Positions 1 through 8,591 of a DNA stretch of 64,000 nucleotides are shown here, one piece after another (position 1 is the stretch's first letter; each line of letters starts with the position of its first letter). The notes below the pieces were generated by a model. That model did not search any database, was not told the origin of the DNA, and saw nothing but the letters and a program-made list of their open reading frames with translations. A program made the position numbers and the translations under genes. Source of the stretch: Bacillus sp. FJAT-50079 (lineage in GTDB: Bacteria; Bacillota; Bacilli; Bacillales; Bacillaceae_C); NCBI RefSeq assembly GCF_018343515.1, contig NZ_JAGYPD010000001.1:124001-188000 (forward strand), in the 5' to 3' direction.

Positions 1-877
1 TCTCCGCTAAATTTCTTATAAGGAAGTATAGCGATCCGCCGATAATAAGTAAAAAGCCGAAATAAATGAACCAAAATAAGCGATCGTTGTTTTCATTTTT
101 CAATGTGTAAACTTTAAAGGAGTGATAAGCATTATTTATTTCTTTCATATAGTAATGAGCATCCTTTATTTTTACTGTCGACTTCGCTTCGTAGGTTGGA
201 CGAAACTTATTCATCAAACCCCTTACAATTTCATGGGAAGTGATAAGAATATTATCATAATAATCGGTTACTACAACAATATCTACCTTCTCGCCAAAGA
301 CGAGGTTTTGCAAATCTTCTTCATAAAGCATGTAAATCAAATAGCCTTTTATTTCATTCTCTTCAATGACGGCTTTCCCGATTGTAATCACCGCTGTTTT
401 GCTGTGCGAAAGTTCTATTTTACCTACTTCCATATACATTTCTTCAGGATTTTTATTTATTTGAGGGACAATCCCATTAAGAATCGCTTTATTACGTTCA
501 CTATCCGACTCCGTTGTAGAAGCTAAAAAAATATAGTTTTGATCAATCAAATAAAATGCACTTTTCACTTCTTGCTTGTTGTTAAATTGATAAAAATCCT
601 CATATACTAAATGACTATGCCTGCGAGTATCCAAATAGTTCTTTAAAACTTCTGACTCCGACATCCTCATTGCTTCATCTATATATGTTTGATATACATG
701 ACTAATTGCATCCTCGATTACGGTTGCCGCTTGATTAGAGTCATGAATGATTTTTATTTTAAAAATAAAAGCAGTAAAAACGCTAAAAATGATAATAACA
801 AATAAAATAGGGATGACCGTATATTTAAGAAAAAGAGATTTTGTTGTTTCCTTAAAATTCCCCTTTTTCATATCCAC
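1..877 (-). CDS. Sensor histidine kinase, N-terminal part (runs off the window)
   Basis: The minus strand is open from about 877 to base 1 with no stop, so the gene continues beyond the window. The visible part has a basic N-terminus (KKGNFKETTKS), a membrane segment (about residues 15-37), an extracellular domain of roughly 220 residues, and a second membrane segment at the window edge (FGFLLIIGGSLYFLI). This is the layout of LytS/YesM-type kinases that read an extracellular signal; the HAMP and kinase domains lie outside. GTG at 877 is preferred because AGGGGTGA sits 6-9 bases upstream; ATG at 871 is in frame but further from that site. It lies 24 bases after the permease, so it is probably the last-but-one gene of the importer operon, with a response regulator expected next. 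The kinase assignment is inferred from topology and context, as no catalytic motif is visible. Confidence 0.72.
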   Translation of the reverse strand, partial: MDMKKGNFKETTKSLFLKYTVIPILFVIIIFSVFTAFIFKIKIIHDSNQAATVIEDAISHVYQTYIDEAMRMSESEVLKNYLDTRRHSHLVYEDFYQFNNKQEVKSAFYLIDQNYIFLASTTESDSERNKAILNGIVPQINKNPEEMYMEVGKIELSHSKTAVITIGKAVIEENEIKGYLIYMLYEEDLQNLVFGEKVDIVVVTDYYDNILITSHEIVRGLMNKFRPTYEAKSTVKIKDAHYYMKEINNAYHSFKVYTLKNENNDRLFWFIYFGFLLIIGGSLYFLIRNLAE

Positions 878-901
878 ATATTGTCACCCCTATCGTATTT
901 T

Positions 902-2548
902 TTAAATCGCGACTTCTTTTTTACCCGTTAGTTTAAAGAAAAGTAATAATGAAACAATCGTAATGAACATTAAAATGGTTGAAAGCGCCGCGGCTGTTCC
1001 ATAATTACCGCGAATGACTTCTGTATAAATGGCAATCGTCATTGTTTTCGTATGAGCTGTATAAAGAATAATCGATGTACTTAATTCACTAATAATGGTA
1101 ACCCAGCTTAATATCGCGCCAGATATAACCCCTGGCAGCATCATCGGCAATGTAATTCTAAAGAAGGTTTTCATATTAGAAGTACCTAAACTTGCTGCTG
1201 CTTCTTCTACACTTGGACTAATTTGATGAACGATCGCTGCACTCGATCGAATCGTATAAGGCAGCCTTCTAATCACAAAAGAAATGATAAGAATGGCGGC
1301 GGTACCGCTTAATAGAAGGGGCTTACTATTAAAGGCAAGCAATAGAGCTATCCCTAGAACAGATCCTGGAACAATATACGGGACCATAGAGATAACATCC
1401 AGTCCATTCGTCATTGTATTCCTTCTTCTCACTGTTACATAAGCGATTAATATCGCAATTAACACAACAAAAAATAAAGCGATAAACCCAAGCAGAAACG
1501 TATTAAAGATGGAATCTCCGCCACGTTCAAAAGCTAATTTAAAACTTTCCAGAGAGTAACCTTTAACAAACACGCGCCCTGATGTCTTTAAAAAAGCGGT
1601 ATAAATGACATACATTTGCGGAAGAATTGCAAATGCAAGAAATCCGTAAACATATAGATGGCCTAAAATGTTTTTCAAACCTTTTTCTTGTTTCTCTTTA
1701 ATCGGGTGCAAAGCGCTCATTGAAAATGCCTTTCGATTGGAGATGAATTTTTGAACAAGAAAAACAGCCAATGCTAAAATGATGACAATCACACTGATGG
1801 CAGCCGCAAAACCATCATCTCCACCCATTTCACTAATAAACTCATTGAAGATAAGTACAGGCATTGTTTTATAGCCTTCACCGATAAGCATTGGTGTTCC
1901 AAAATCAGCCAAGGCTCTCATAAATACGAGTAAGGCACCTGCTAAAAGGGTTGGAACGATGAGTGGAATGACCACCTTCACCATTTTTTTCAATCCTGTA
2001 TATCCCATACTTTCTGCCGCTTCTAGCAAGGAATTGTCAATGCTTTTTAACGCTCCCATCAAATACATATAGATCAATGGGGTCAATTGCAAGGTTAGTA
2101 CAATTAGAATTCCCGTGAATCCATAAATATCGGGCGTATGGATATTCAAATAATCTTTCATAAAATTTGTGACGACACCATTTCTGCCTAATAATAAAAT
2201 CCATGAATACGCACCGATAAAAGGAGGCGCCATCGAGGAAATTAAAATCAATATTTGTAAAAACAACTTTCCTTTAATTTTAAAGGTAGTCATAATATAA
2301 GCAAGTGGTGTAGCTAAAATAACTGCACATATCGTCACCGCAATCGTCACTTTTAAACTATTGAACAAAGCACTATAATAATATTTTTTCCCGAAAAATT
2401 GATAGAAATAGTCCAGAGTAAAAGCTCCGCCTTTATTAAAACTTTCTTTTAATAAAGTAAACAGAGGGAACACAAGCACCAATAAATAAAGGATAAAAAT
2501 TCCTAACGTAATGAACGTCCACATATCTCTTCTTTTAGTTGATGCCAT
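902..2548 (-). CDS. Fbp/Afu-type ABC importer permease, two fused permease halves
   Basis: Inner-membrane channel of a binding-protein-dependent importer. The protein (549 aa from this start) contains two consecutive permease domains with about 12 membrane helices. Each half has an EAA loop for ATPase contact: EAAESMGYTGLKKM near residue 180 and EAAASLGTSNMKTF near 450. Fused permeases of this size are typical of the FbpB/AfuB branch (iron, sugar-phosphate, phosphonate substrates). A GTG at 2557 is in frame, but ATG at 2548 has AGAGGGTG six bases upstream and gives an overlap of 14 bases with the ATPase gene, pointing to coupled translation. Substrate cannot be read from the sequence; the linked kinase resembles the hexose-phosphate sensing arrangement known for staphylococcal HptA-HptRS, so a phosphorylated sugar is as plausible as iron. 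Confidence 0.87.
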   Translation of the reverse strand: MASTKRRDMWTFITLGIFILYLLVLVFPLFTLLKESFNKGGAFTLDYFYQFFGKKYYYSALFNSLKVTIAVTICAVILATPLAYIMTTFKIKGKLFLQILILISSMAPPFIGAYSWILLLGRNGVVTNFMKDYLNIHTPDIYGFTGILIVLTLQLTPLIYMYLMGALKSIDNSLLEAAESMGYTGLKKMVKVVIPLIVPTLLAGALLVFMRALADFGTPMLIGEGYKTMPVLIFNEFISEMGGDDGFAAAISVIVIILALAVFLVQKFISNRKAFSMSALHPIKEKQEKGLKNILGHLYVYGFLAFAILPQMYVIYTAFLKTSGRVFVKGYSLESFKLAFERGGDSIFNTFLLGFIALFFVVLIAILIAYVTVRRRNTMTNGLDVISMVPYIVPGSVLGIALLLAFNSKPLLLSGTAAILIISFVIRRLPYTIRSSAAIVHQISPSVEEAAASLGTSNMKTFFRITLPMMLPGVISGAILSWVTIISELSTSIILYTAHTKTMTIAIYTEVIRGNYGTAAALSTILMFITIVSLLLFFKLTGKKEVAI

Positions 2549-3644
2549 TTGTAACACCCTCTAAAATATTATTTTCACTAGCAAAATCAAAAATATTAAT
2601 CTTCTCTTCTTTTACTCGCAATTTCACCTTCGTTCCCGGTTTGAGCGTTCCCTTAATCGTCGATTCCTGCGTAATTTGAACTTTCTCACCGCTCTTCAGC
2701 TCAACAAAATATTGGATATTCATGCCCAAGAAGACGTTATCTACTACAACACCTTCCATCCCATCATGATCTTCGCTAATAATAAATTCTTCAGGACGAA
2801 CAGATACTTTCACTTTGAACTCATTTGCCTTCGTATCGGAATTTAAATTGGTTGCTCTAACCCGATATTGATCATCAAAAATCAAATGATATTCTCCATT
2901 ATGCTTCATCACTTTTCGTTCAAGAATATTTGTCCTTCCTATAAAACTAGCAACAAATACATTCGCAGGCCGAAGATAAATTTCCTGTGGTGTGGCTAGC
3001 TGCTGGATCACACCCGAATTCATAACGGCAATCCGATCTGATACGGCCATTGCCTCTTCTTGGTCATGCGTTACATAAACTGTTGTGATTCCCACTTTCC
3101 TTTGTATCTCCTTAATCGCTTCGCGCATCTCAATTCGTAATTTTGCATCTAAGTTGGAAAGCGGTTCATCCATCAATAATACGCTAGGTTCAATCACAAT
3201 CGCTCTCGCAAGTGCAATACGCTGCTGTTGTCCACCAGATAAATTTTCTGGCAAACGATTTTCATATTGCTTAATTTGAACGATATCCAACATCTCTGAT
3301 ACTCTTTCTTCAATTTCAGCTTTAGGCAGTTTACGATTTCCAAGACCAAAAGCAACATTTTGCTTCACATTTAAATGCGGAAAGATCGCATAATTTTGGA
3401 ATACCATCCCAATATTTCGATGCTGTGGCGCTATATGATTCATCACTTTATCATCAAATGCGATTTCTCCGCCCTCAATACTGTTAAACCCCGCAACCAT
3501 CCTTAATAATGTTGTTTTTCCACAACCAGAAGGACCAAGAAGAGTGAAAAACTCACCCTTCTTGATTTCAAATGAGATTCCAGGGATAACAGTCGTATCA
3601 TTATATTTTTTCACTACGTCATTAAAATGAATTGATATACTCAC
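2535..3644 (-). CDS. ABC importer ATP-binding subunit (FbpC/PotA-like)
   Basis: Cytoplasmic ATPase that powers the neighbouring fused permease. Walker A (GPSGCGKTT, about residues 37-45), Q-loop (VFQNYAIFPH), signature (LSGGQQQR, about 135-142), Walker B with catalytic Glu (LLMDEP, about 155-161) and the H-loop (TVYVTHDQEEA) are all present. The C-terminal third is a TOBE-like regulatory region, and 369 aa is the normal length for this class. It sits 27 bases after the binding-protein gene and overlaps the permease gene, so the three form one operon. Family placement is secure; the transported solute is not. Confidence 0.92.
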   Translation of the reverse strand: MSISIHFNDVVKKYNDTTVIPGISFEIKKGEFFTLLGPSGCGKTTLLRMVAGFNSIEGGEIAFDDKVMNHIAPQHRNIGMVFQNYAIFPHLNVKQNVAFGLGNRKLPKAEIEERVSEMLDIVQIKQYENRLPENLSGGQQQRIALARAIVIEPSVLLMDEPLSNLDAKLRIEMREAIKEIQRKVGITTVYVTHDQEEAMAVSDRIAVMNSGVIQQLATPQEIYLRPANVFVASFIGRTNILERKVMKHNGEYHLIFDDQYRVRATNLNSDTKANEFKVKVSVRPEEFIISEDHDGMEGVVVDNVFLGMNIQYFVELKSGEKVQITQESTIKGTLKPGTKVKLRVKEEKINIFDFASENNILEGVTNGIN

Positions 3645-3671
3645 TGTTAATCCTCCTCATGCAAAAGCGAT

Positions 3672-4694
3672 TTATTGTTGTGCCTCAGTGAAAACATCAA
3701 TGTATTTTTTCACAATATCGTCACGGTGTTCTTTCACATAGTCTTCGTCTTCTTCAATGATGTTAATGTCCGCAAGCGGCGTCATATGATCACCAAGTTC
3801 AACATCCGTTCTTAATGGACGGTTCGTTAATTGTGTACCAAAAGCATCTTGAGCCTCTTTTGATGTAATAAAGTCAATAAACTTTTTCGCGTTATCTAGA
3901 TTTTTTGACCCTTTAATAATTTCAACGCCCGCATCTAGGAAAACAGCTCCCTCTTTCGGATAAACGATTTTCACCGGTGCTCCGTCACGGACATAGCTTG
4001 CAGAAGGATCTTCATATGTTAAACCAACGACATATTCTCCATCTGCCACTCCTTTATGAACAGCTCCCGAACCACTGGCCACTTTCCCATCAAGATTTTC
4101 AATCAGTTTTCCAACGTAATCCCAGCCCTTATCTGATGTGTAATCTCCGCCCATCGCTTTTAACATATTCGTTAATTGAGCAAAGGCTGAACTGGAGCTA
4201 GCTGGGTCTGCTGCGGCAATCTTGCCTTTTAATTCTGGATTTAATAAATCCTCATACCCTTCGATTTTTATATCGCCAATCAAATCCGTATTCACAAGAA
4301 TCACACTTCCATCAGCAATATAAGGAGTTAGAAAACCATCGACATTGCGATGATCAGGTAACATATCATCATTATTTTTTGAGACATATTCTTCAAACAG
4401 CTCGGGATAACCTAATGCCTGCGCCTTACTTCCACCAAACATAATATCCGCATACGGATTATCTTTTTCAGACTGAATTCGTTTAATTAATTCCCCAGTC
4501 CCCGCAGATATGAGTTCCACCTTAACACCCGATTCTTTTTCAAACATCGGTATAAGCGTATTAATGATGTCTTCACTATTCGGAGAATAAATAACCAATT
4601 TATCACTGTCGGCTTTTTTATCGCCACCATTGCTACATGCAGCTATGAATAGACAAAGACACAAAACACTTAAAATACTAAACCATTTTTTCAT
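3672..4694 (-). CDS. Solute-binding lipoprotein of the Fbp/AfuA-like importer
   Basis: Extracellular binding protein, membrane-anchored. It starts with a lipoprotein signal (basic N-terminus, hydrophobic core, lipobox IAAC near residue 20). The body (LVIYSPNSEDIINTLIPMFEKESGVKVE) is typical of the ferric-iron/2-aminoethylphosphonate/sugar-phosphate cluster of binding proteins. Length (340 aa) is normal. The start has GGGGGAG eight bases upstream. It is the first gene of the operon SBP-ATPase-permease-kinase and lies behind a cre-overlapped promoter, which favours a carbon-source role over iron acquisition, because CcpA control of iron uptake would be unusual. That reasoning is inference. Confidence 0.85.
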   Translation of the reverse strand: MKKWFSILSVLCLCLFIAACSNGGDKKADSDKLVIYSPNSEDIINTLIPMFEKESGVKVELISAGTGELIKRIQSEKDNPYADIMFGGSKAQALGYPELFEEYVSKNNDDMLPDHRNVDGFLTPYIADGSVILVNTDLIGDIKIEGYEDLLNPELKGKIAAADPASSSSAFAQLTNMLKAMGGDYTSDKGWDYVGKLIENLDGKVASGSGAVHKGVADGEYVVGLTYEDPSASYVRDGAPVKIVYPKEGAVFLDAGVEIIKGSKNLDNAKKFIDFITSKEAQDAFGTQLTNRPLRTDVELGDHMTPLADINIIEEDEDYVKEHRDDIVKKYIDVFTEAQQ

Positions 4695-4725
4695 GAATAA
4701 ATCTCCCCCTTTTTGATTTATTCAT

Positions 4726-4754
4726 AGTATACGCCTGGTGGTAAGCGGTTACAA
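4726..4754 (-). promoter_or_regulatory. Sigma-A-type promoter of the Fbp/Afu-like operon
   Basis: On the minus strand TTGTAA (4754-4749) is followed after 17 bases by TATACT (4731-4726), 32 bases upstream of the binding-protein start. The cre site 4740-4753 lies over the -35 box and spacer, so CcpA binding would block initiation. Confidence 0.6.
4740..4753 (-). promoter_or_regulatory. CcpA cre site
   Basis: Minus-strand TGTAACCGCTTACC matches 13 of 14 positions of the catabolite-responsive consensus TGWAANCGNTNWCA. It overlaps the -35 region of the predicted promoter. Catabolite repression of the operon is the simple reading. Confidence 0.7.
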
Positions 4755-4772
4755 TGTCACAATTAAACACAA

Positions 4773-4789
4773 TTGTCTACTTTAGACAA
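4773..4789. promoter_or_regulatory. Perfect 7-3-7 inverted repeat upstream of the promoter
   Basis: TTGTCTA-CTT-TAGACAA is a perfect inverted repeat centred about 30 bases upstream of the predicted -35 box. That position suits an activator. The operon encodes a sensor kinase, so the missing response regulator is an obvious candidate; this is inference. Confidence 0.45.
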
Positions 4790-4932
4790 CGGGAAGTGGT
4801 TAATTATTTTCTTGGAAAAATTTGAAAGTTGGGGAAGTTTTAATATGATGTAAGAAAATTTAGAAGTATAAAGATGAGGAATTTAAATGCACAACTATTA
4901 TTATTTATCCTTGCTAACTGATTGCTTACTAT

Positions 4933-4961
4933 AAAAAAAGAGAAGTGTTGTTAACACTTCT
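4933..4961 (-). terminator. Intrinsic terminator downstream of fructokinase
   Basis: A nine-base-pair stem (AGAAGTGTT/AACACTTCT) with a three-base loop is followed on the minus strand by seven T (4939-4933). It would end transcripts arriving from the fructokinase gene at 5322. Confidence 0.75.
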
Positions 4962-5321
4962 ACTTGAAACCCCTTTTCGAGAACTACCCTATTACCTTGC
5001 GACGGTGGAGGTGGTTTTCTTTTGAACGATGAAGTTTATTGCTGCGCTTTCACGCGCTCCTTCGACATTTTGCAAACAATTTCAATATTACTACCGATTA
5101 ACAAAGCATTACTACCGATTATGCTCCGGTTACTACCGATTATGTCTAAATACTACCGATAGTAAAATAATGTAAAGCCTCTACCAAAATTTGTATTATT
5201 CGATTGTCAAACCTAGAGCACAATCGGAGAAACCTCCTAATCTTAGAGCATTTTATGAATGAAAGTTATTTACTTACCAACAGAGTGATCTTAATAATGG
5301 GGATAAGCCCTCCACTTCAAA
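4962..5321. other. Non-coding gap with short repeats
   Basis: No convincing gene in this 360-base stretch. It holds a small GC hairpin (GCGC at 5044-5047 and 5054-5057) beside a run with a good Shine-Dalgarno and a ten-codon minus-strand ORF (from ATG near 5070), and the four TACTACCGAT repeats listed separately. The whole block may be a dispersed intergenic repeat of this genome, which one window cannot show. Confidence 0.4.
5089..5162. repeat. Four short direct repeats at two-helical-turn spacing
   Basis: TACTACCGAT occurs at 5089, 5110, 5131 and 5151; the first three copies extend to TACTACCGATTA. Start-to-start distances are 21, 21 and 20 bases with unrelated spacers of 8-9 bases. The region is not coding (TAA within the unit). 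Possible meanings are a protein-binding array on one helix face or a decayed minisatellite. Confidence 0.75.
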
Positions 5322-6284
5322 TCAAATACGTTCATTATTTAACAGTGAATGCACCTGAGCGAGTGTTGGCATGCTTGAAATAGCACCTTTTTGCGTAGTC
5401 GCCAGTGCACCAACCGCATTTGCGAACGTGACGATCTCCCTTACATCAGAATCCAATAACGCCGATATGTTTTCTACATATAGAAGTTTATACAACACTC
5501 CACCTAAAAAAGCGTCGCCTGCCCCCGTCGTGTCAACGACCTTCACAGAAAAACCCGGTACATGCCCAGTTAAACTGCCATGCCGATAATAACACCCCTT
5601 CTCACCTAGTGTCACAAAGATTAGAGGGATATCATATTGACAATAAATCATATTCGTTGCTTTATCCATGTCAGATTCACCGGTTAAAAAAGTGAGTTCT
5701 TCTTCCGACACTTTTAAAATATCTGCAAATTGTAAACCTAGGTTAATCATATGCTTAGCATGGGACAGATCATCCCAAAGGCTAGCCCTTAAATTAGGAT
5801 CAAATGAAATACGTTTGTTTTCTTCCTTTGCTTTTTGAACTGCGTAAAGCGTTGCTTCGGCTGATATTTCATGCGTCAATGAGATGGAGCCGAAATGAAA
5901 CATCTTAGATTTTTCGATAACTTCAATTGGAATATCTTCTTGAGCTAACATCATATCAGCTCCAGGTTGCCTATAAAAACTAAAGCTACGGTCCCCATCC
6001 TTATCTAAGTGTACGAATGCCAATGTTGTAGGAATCTCTTTTGAAAAAACGAGCCCTTTCGGATCTATATGAGCCTTTTTTAATGATTCCTCTAAAAACT
6101 TCCCGAATGCATCATCTCCGACTTTACCAATAAACGCCGTCTTTTTTCCTAGTTTAGATAAGGCTGCCAAAACATTTGCCGGTGCTCCTCCGGCATTTTG
6201 TTCAAATAATGGATTGCCATTTCCGGTTTCTCCAGAAGGAGTAAAATCGATTAATAACTCTCCCAAAGCGACAATATCGAACAT
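5322..6284 (-). CDS. Fructokinase, PfkB/ribokinase family
   Basis: Cytoplasmic sugar kinase, most likely ATP plus D-fructose to fructose 6-phosphate. The N-terminal PfkB signature (GGAPANVLAALSKLG, about residues 32-46) and the C-terminal signature with the anion hole and catalytic Asp (DTTGAGDAF, about 251-259) are intact; 320 aa is the usual size. An upstream in-frame ATG at 6311 exists, but ATG at 6284 carries AGGAGTGG four to five bases upstream and begins with the family-typical MFDIVALGELLIDF. It lies just after the GH172 gene with a hairpin and a possible separate promoter between them, and would phosphorylate fructose released by GH172 or GH32. Fructose as substrate rests on similarity to Bacillus-type fructokinases and on context; another ketose or 2-keto-3-deoxygluconate cannot be excluded. 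Confidence 0.85.
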   Translation of the reverse strand: MFDIVALGELLIDFTPSGETGNGNPLFEQNAGGAPANVLAALSKLGKKTAFIGKVGDDAFGKFLEESLKKAHIDPKGLVFSKEIPTTLAFVHLDKDGDRSFSFYRQPGADMMLAQEDIPIEVIEKSKMFHFGSISLTHEISAEATLYAVQKAKEENKRISFDPNLRASLWDDLSHAKHMINLGLQFADILKVSEEELTFLTGESDMDKATNMIYCQYDIPLIFVTLGEKGCYYRHGSLTGHVPGFSVKVVDTTGAGDAFLGGVLYKLLYVENISALLDSDVREIVTFANAVGALATTQKGAISSMPTLAQVHSLLNNERI

Positions 6285-6339
6285 TTTCCCACTCCTGACT
6301 TGCTTTATCATTAATTCTATCTTCTTGATTCAAAAATCC

Positions 6340-6367
6340 ATTATATTTGTGAAACTATTCCTTTGAA
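6340..6367 (-). promoter_or_regulatory. Candidate promoter of fructokinase
   Basis: Minus-strand TTCAAA (6367-6362), a 16-base spacer and TATAAT (6345-6340) lie 55 bases upstream of the fructokinase start, downstream of the hairpin at 6400-6425. The -35 box is weak. Confidence 0.35.
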
Positions 6368-6399
6368 CAAAAATGGTTAGCCAACAATTTATATCAATG

Positions 6400-6425
6400 A
6401 AACGCCCTCAAATCTGAGGGCGTTT
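6400..6425. terminator. GC-rich hairpin after GH172
   Basis: An 11-base-pair stem (AAACGCCCTCA/TGAGGGCGTTT, four-base loop) stands 33 bases downstream of the GH172 stop. T-richness after it is modest on the minus strand (TTTCATT), so it may be a partial terminator or a 3'-end stabiliser that lowers fructokinase read-through. Confidence 0.55.
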
Positions 6426-6457
6426 ACTTTCTTATAAAACTACTGTTTTTACAAAAG

Positions 6458-7567
6458 TTATCTTGGCCATCTATCTTCTTTCTTAACAAGTGGTTTAAAT
6501 GCTTCATGAGGTTCTGTTTGATACCAATAAGCAACCGTTGATACATCATCTTGGCGCTCGAATAATCCCTTTTTACATACACCGATTTGTTGGATGGTAA
6601 CTTTTAGATCTTTTTCGAAGCGGATTGGGTCTAGAATGTGCCACCGGTAAAATCCTCTCATTGGAGGTACATCGTCATTATGGTAAAAGTTATGAACTGC
6701 ATCATCGCTTTTTGAATAATATGGATATCCCATATAAGGTGTACTGTATGTATTTTCGACCGTTTTTCCATCTTTTTGTGTGGCAAAGCTCCATGCTCCT
6801 CCGAAATAATCTTCAGTTCCTGTACCACAAATCGTCGGATACTCTTCATCGCCGTCAATGAACATTTTTACTTCACCTTCACCCCACCAATATCTTTCTA
6901 GTGTTGCAAGCCCAAGGTATGTTCCAACGTATTGACCTTTTCCTTTGATATTGTCAACAATAACATAATCTTCTCCAATATTTGTGATTTTTTGGCGGTT
7001 CCATTGAGCATGGAAGTATGCTGTATTTTCTGGGAGTTCATCATATAAACAATAATCAATTTGGAAAAATAGTGCCGGGATACTTGCTTCATGTTGATTC
7101 TCGATTGTGATTTTTGCCTTTTTATGAAATGGCATTGGAAAATAGCAATTAAACCCACGTGTTGGATTCACGACGATTGGTAAAGAATTAACCGTACATC
7201 CTCTCGCAAATCCGTTACAAAAGAAATCACCTAATGGGCTTTCAACTGAAGGAACAGTCTCATCATCCCAATACATGCGTAAGACAAGGTCTCTTAAAAC
7301 AAAGACATCTTTCTCTGTTTGATCTGTCACTGTGATCCAAATATGTTGGATCACACCGGGACCCGCTACATCACACAAAACAGCGGTTTCGCCAGATTTT
7401 ACATCACGAAGACATGGTGATCCTTTTCTAGAAGGTCCTAGATTACTAGCAGCAATACCACCTTTTCCTTTTTCACCATGCGGATTTTCAGCGGTAATTG
7501 TTCTTGTTCTCCCATTATTCATTAAAGGAAGGGTCGATAAACCATTCATAAATGCATTAATATTCAT
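6458..7567 (-). CDS. GH172 (DUF2961) glycoside hydrolase, probably fructofuranosidase/difructose anhydride enzyme
   Basis: The full-length DUF2961 pattern is present: PAGPGVIQHIWIT-like start of the jelly roll (DVAGPGVIQHIWITV, about residues 66-80), SPLGDFF (about 110-116), GFNCYFPMPF (about 138-147), and the hallmark GTGTEDYFGGAWSF (about 248-261). GH172 was founded on a bacterial difructose dianhydride I synthase/hydrolase (alpha-D-fructofuranosidase) with two catalytic Glu; Glu-230/232 and Glu-252 are the likely equivalents here (inference from spacing). No signal peptide, so it acts inside the cell on an imported sugar. It lies 40 bases after the permease gene and one gene before fructokinase, which fits release of fructose from a difructose anhydride or alpha-fructoside. 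Other DUF2961 members act on arabinofuranosides, so the substrate remains open. Confidence 0.8.
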   Translation of the reverse strand: MNINAFMNGLSTLPLMNNGRTRTITAENPHGEKGKGGIAASNLGPSRKGSPCLRDVKSGETAVLCDVAGPGVIQHIWITVTDQTEKDVFVLRDLVLRMYWDDETVPSVESPLGDFFCNGFARGCTVNSLPIVVNPTRGFNCYFPMPFHKKAKITIENQHEASIPALFFQIDYCLYDELPENTAYFHAQWNRQKITNIGEDYVIVDNIKGKGQYVGTYLGLATLERYWWGEGEVKMFIDGDEEYPTICGTGTEDYFGGAWSFATQKDGKTVENTYSTPYMGYPYYSKSDDAVHNFYHNDDVPPMRGFYRWHILDPIRFEKDLKVTIQQIGVCKKGLFERQDDVSTVAYWYQTEPHEAFKPLVKKEDRWPR

Positions 7568-7607
7568 TTTACATATCTCCTTTGATATTAATAATCAGGT
7601 GTTTTTC

Positions 7608-8510
7608 TTATCCTTTTACGCCACCTGCCATAATACCTTCCATGATTTGTCTTTGAAATACACCGACAAAAATAGTAATTGGCAAGATAATAATAAAGCC
7701 CATCGCACTTACAAGATCCCAAGGTACAGCATACATATTATCTCTCAATGGTAATTGGGTAATTGCCGTTGATAAAACCGAGATGCCGTTTGAATAAAAT
7801 AAAGGTGTGAAAAAGTTGTTTAAACAGAGAATAAAATTCACAATACAAACGGTTGCGATTGCGGGTTTTAAGATTGGCAATGTCACATAAAATAATGACT
7901 GAAAAAAACTACATCCATCGATTAATGCTGCTTCTTCAATAGAAGCTGGTATATCACTAAGAAAGCTTTGAAGAATTAGAATTGAAAAAGGGATGATACT
8001 GCTGATATAGAGAATAATTAAACCTGTGTATGTGTCGTACAACTGCACGTATCTTAAAAAGTCGTATAAAGGACGAGCTGTTACAACATCAGGAATAAGC
8101 ATAGAACCTAATAAAAAGATTACAGCAAGTGATAACCCTCTACTTTTAAATCTAGCAAAGCTGAAAGCTGCCATTACCGAGACAATCATACCAATGGAAA
8201 TTGATAATCCTACGATTACAGCCGTATCCCAAATTTTCCGGAATAAACCTGCATTTTCAATTAAATAGCGATAGCTTTCAAGGGTTGGGTTTTCTGGCCA
8301 ATATTTAATTGGATTTGAAAATAACTCTCCCGATGGAGTAATTGATGAAACAAAAATCCACCATAATGGAAAAAGGATAAGAAACCCTACAATAATTGCC
8401 AATGCCCACTTAAACAGTTCAAACATCATATTTTTTACACTTTTAGGATATACCCGTGACTCACTTACTGTAATTTTAGATTTTCTCTCCCGTGCTATTT
8501 TGGCAAACAT
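7608..8510 (-). CDS. CUT1 sugar ABC permease (MalG/UgpE type)
   Basis: Membrane subunit with six predicted helices and the EAA loop EEAALIDGCSFFQSLFYVTLPILKPA (about residues 192-217), the ATPase docking element. Length (300 aa) and the C-terminal GxxxGxVKG-like end (GIMAGGVKG) are typical of the MalG partner. The N-terminal 30 residues are polar and longer than usual. TAGGTGA lies seven bases before the ATG. It works with the permease at 8592 and the binding protein at 9531. Confidence 0.9.
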   Translation of the reverse strand: MFAKIARERKSKITVSESRVYPKSVKNMMFELFKWALAIIVGFLILFPLWWIFVSSITPSGELFSNPIKYWPENPTLESYRYLIENAGLFRKIWDTAVIVGLSISIGMIVSVMAAFSFARFKSRGLSLAVIFLLGSMLIPDVVTARPLYDFLRYVQLYDTYTGLIILYISSIIPFSILILQSFLSDIPASIEEAALIDGCSFFQSLFYVTLPILKPAIATVCIVNFILCLNNFFTPLFYSNGISVLSTAITQLPLRDNMYAVPWDLVSAMGFIIILPITIFVGVFQRQIMEGIMAGGVKG

Positions 8511-8591
8511 ACTTTATTCACCTACTAAAAATTCAGATTTTCTATATCTTATTAACTTCTTACTCCCTAGTAGTAAAGGGTAATGATTAGA

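Noticed and set aside
122-526. Plus-strand ORF of 134 codons
   Set aside because: It is antisense to the sensor kinase fragment, which has proper topology and a ribosome-binding site.
5089-5162. CRISPR array
   Set aside because: Units of 10-12 bases with spacers of 8-9 bases are far too short, and no cas genes are present.
6658-7158. Minus-strand ORFs inside the GH172 gene
   Set aside because: Alternate frames of a clearly coding gene with no ribosome sites.
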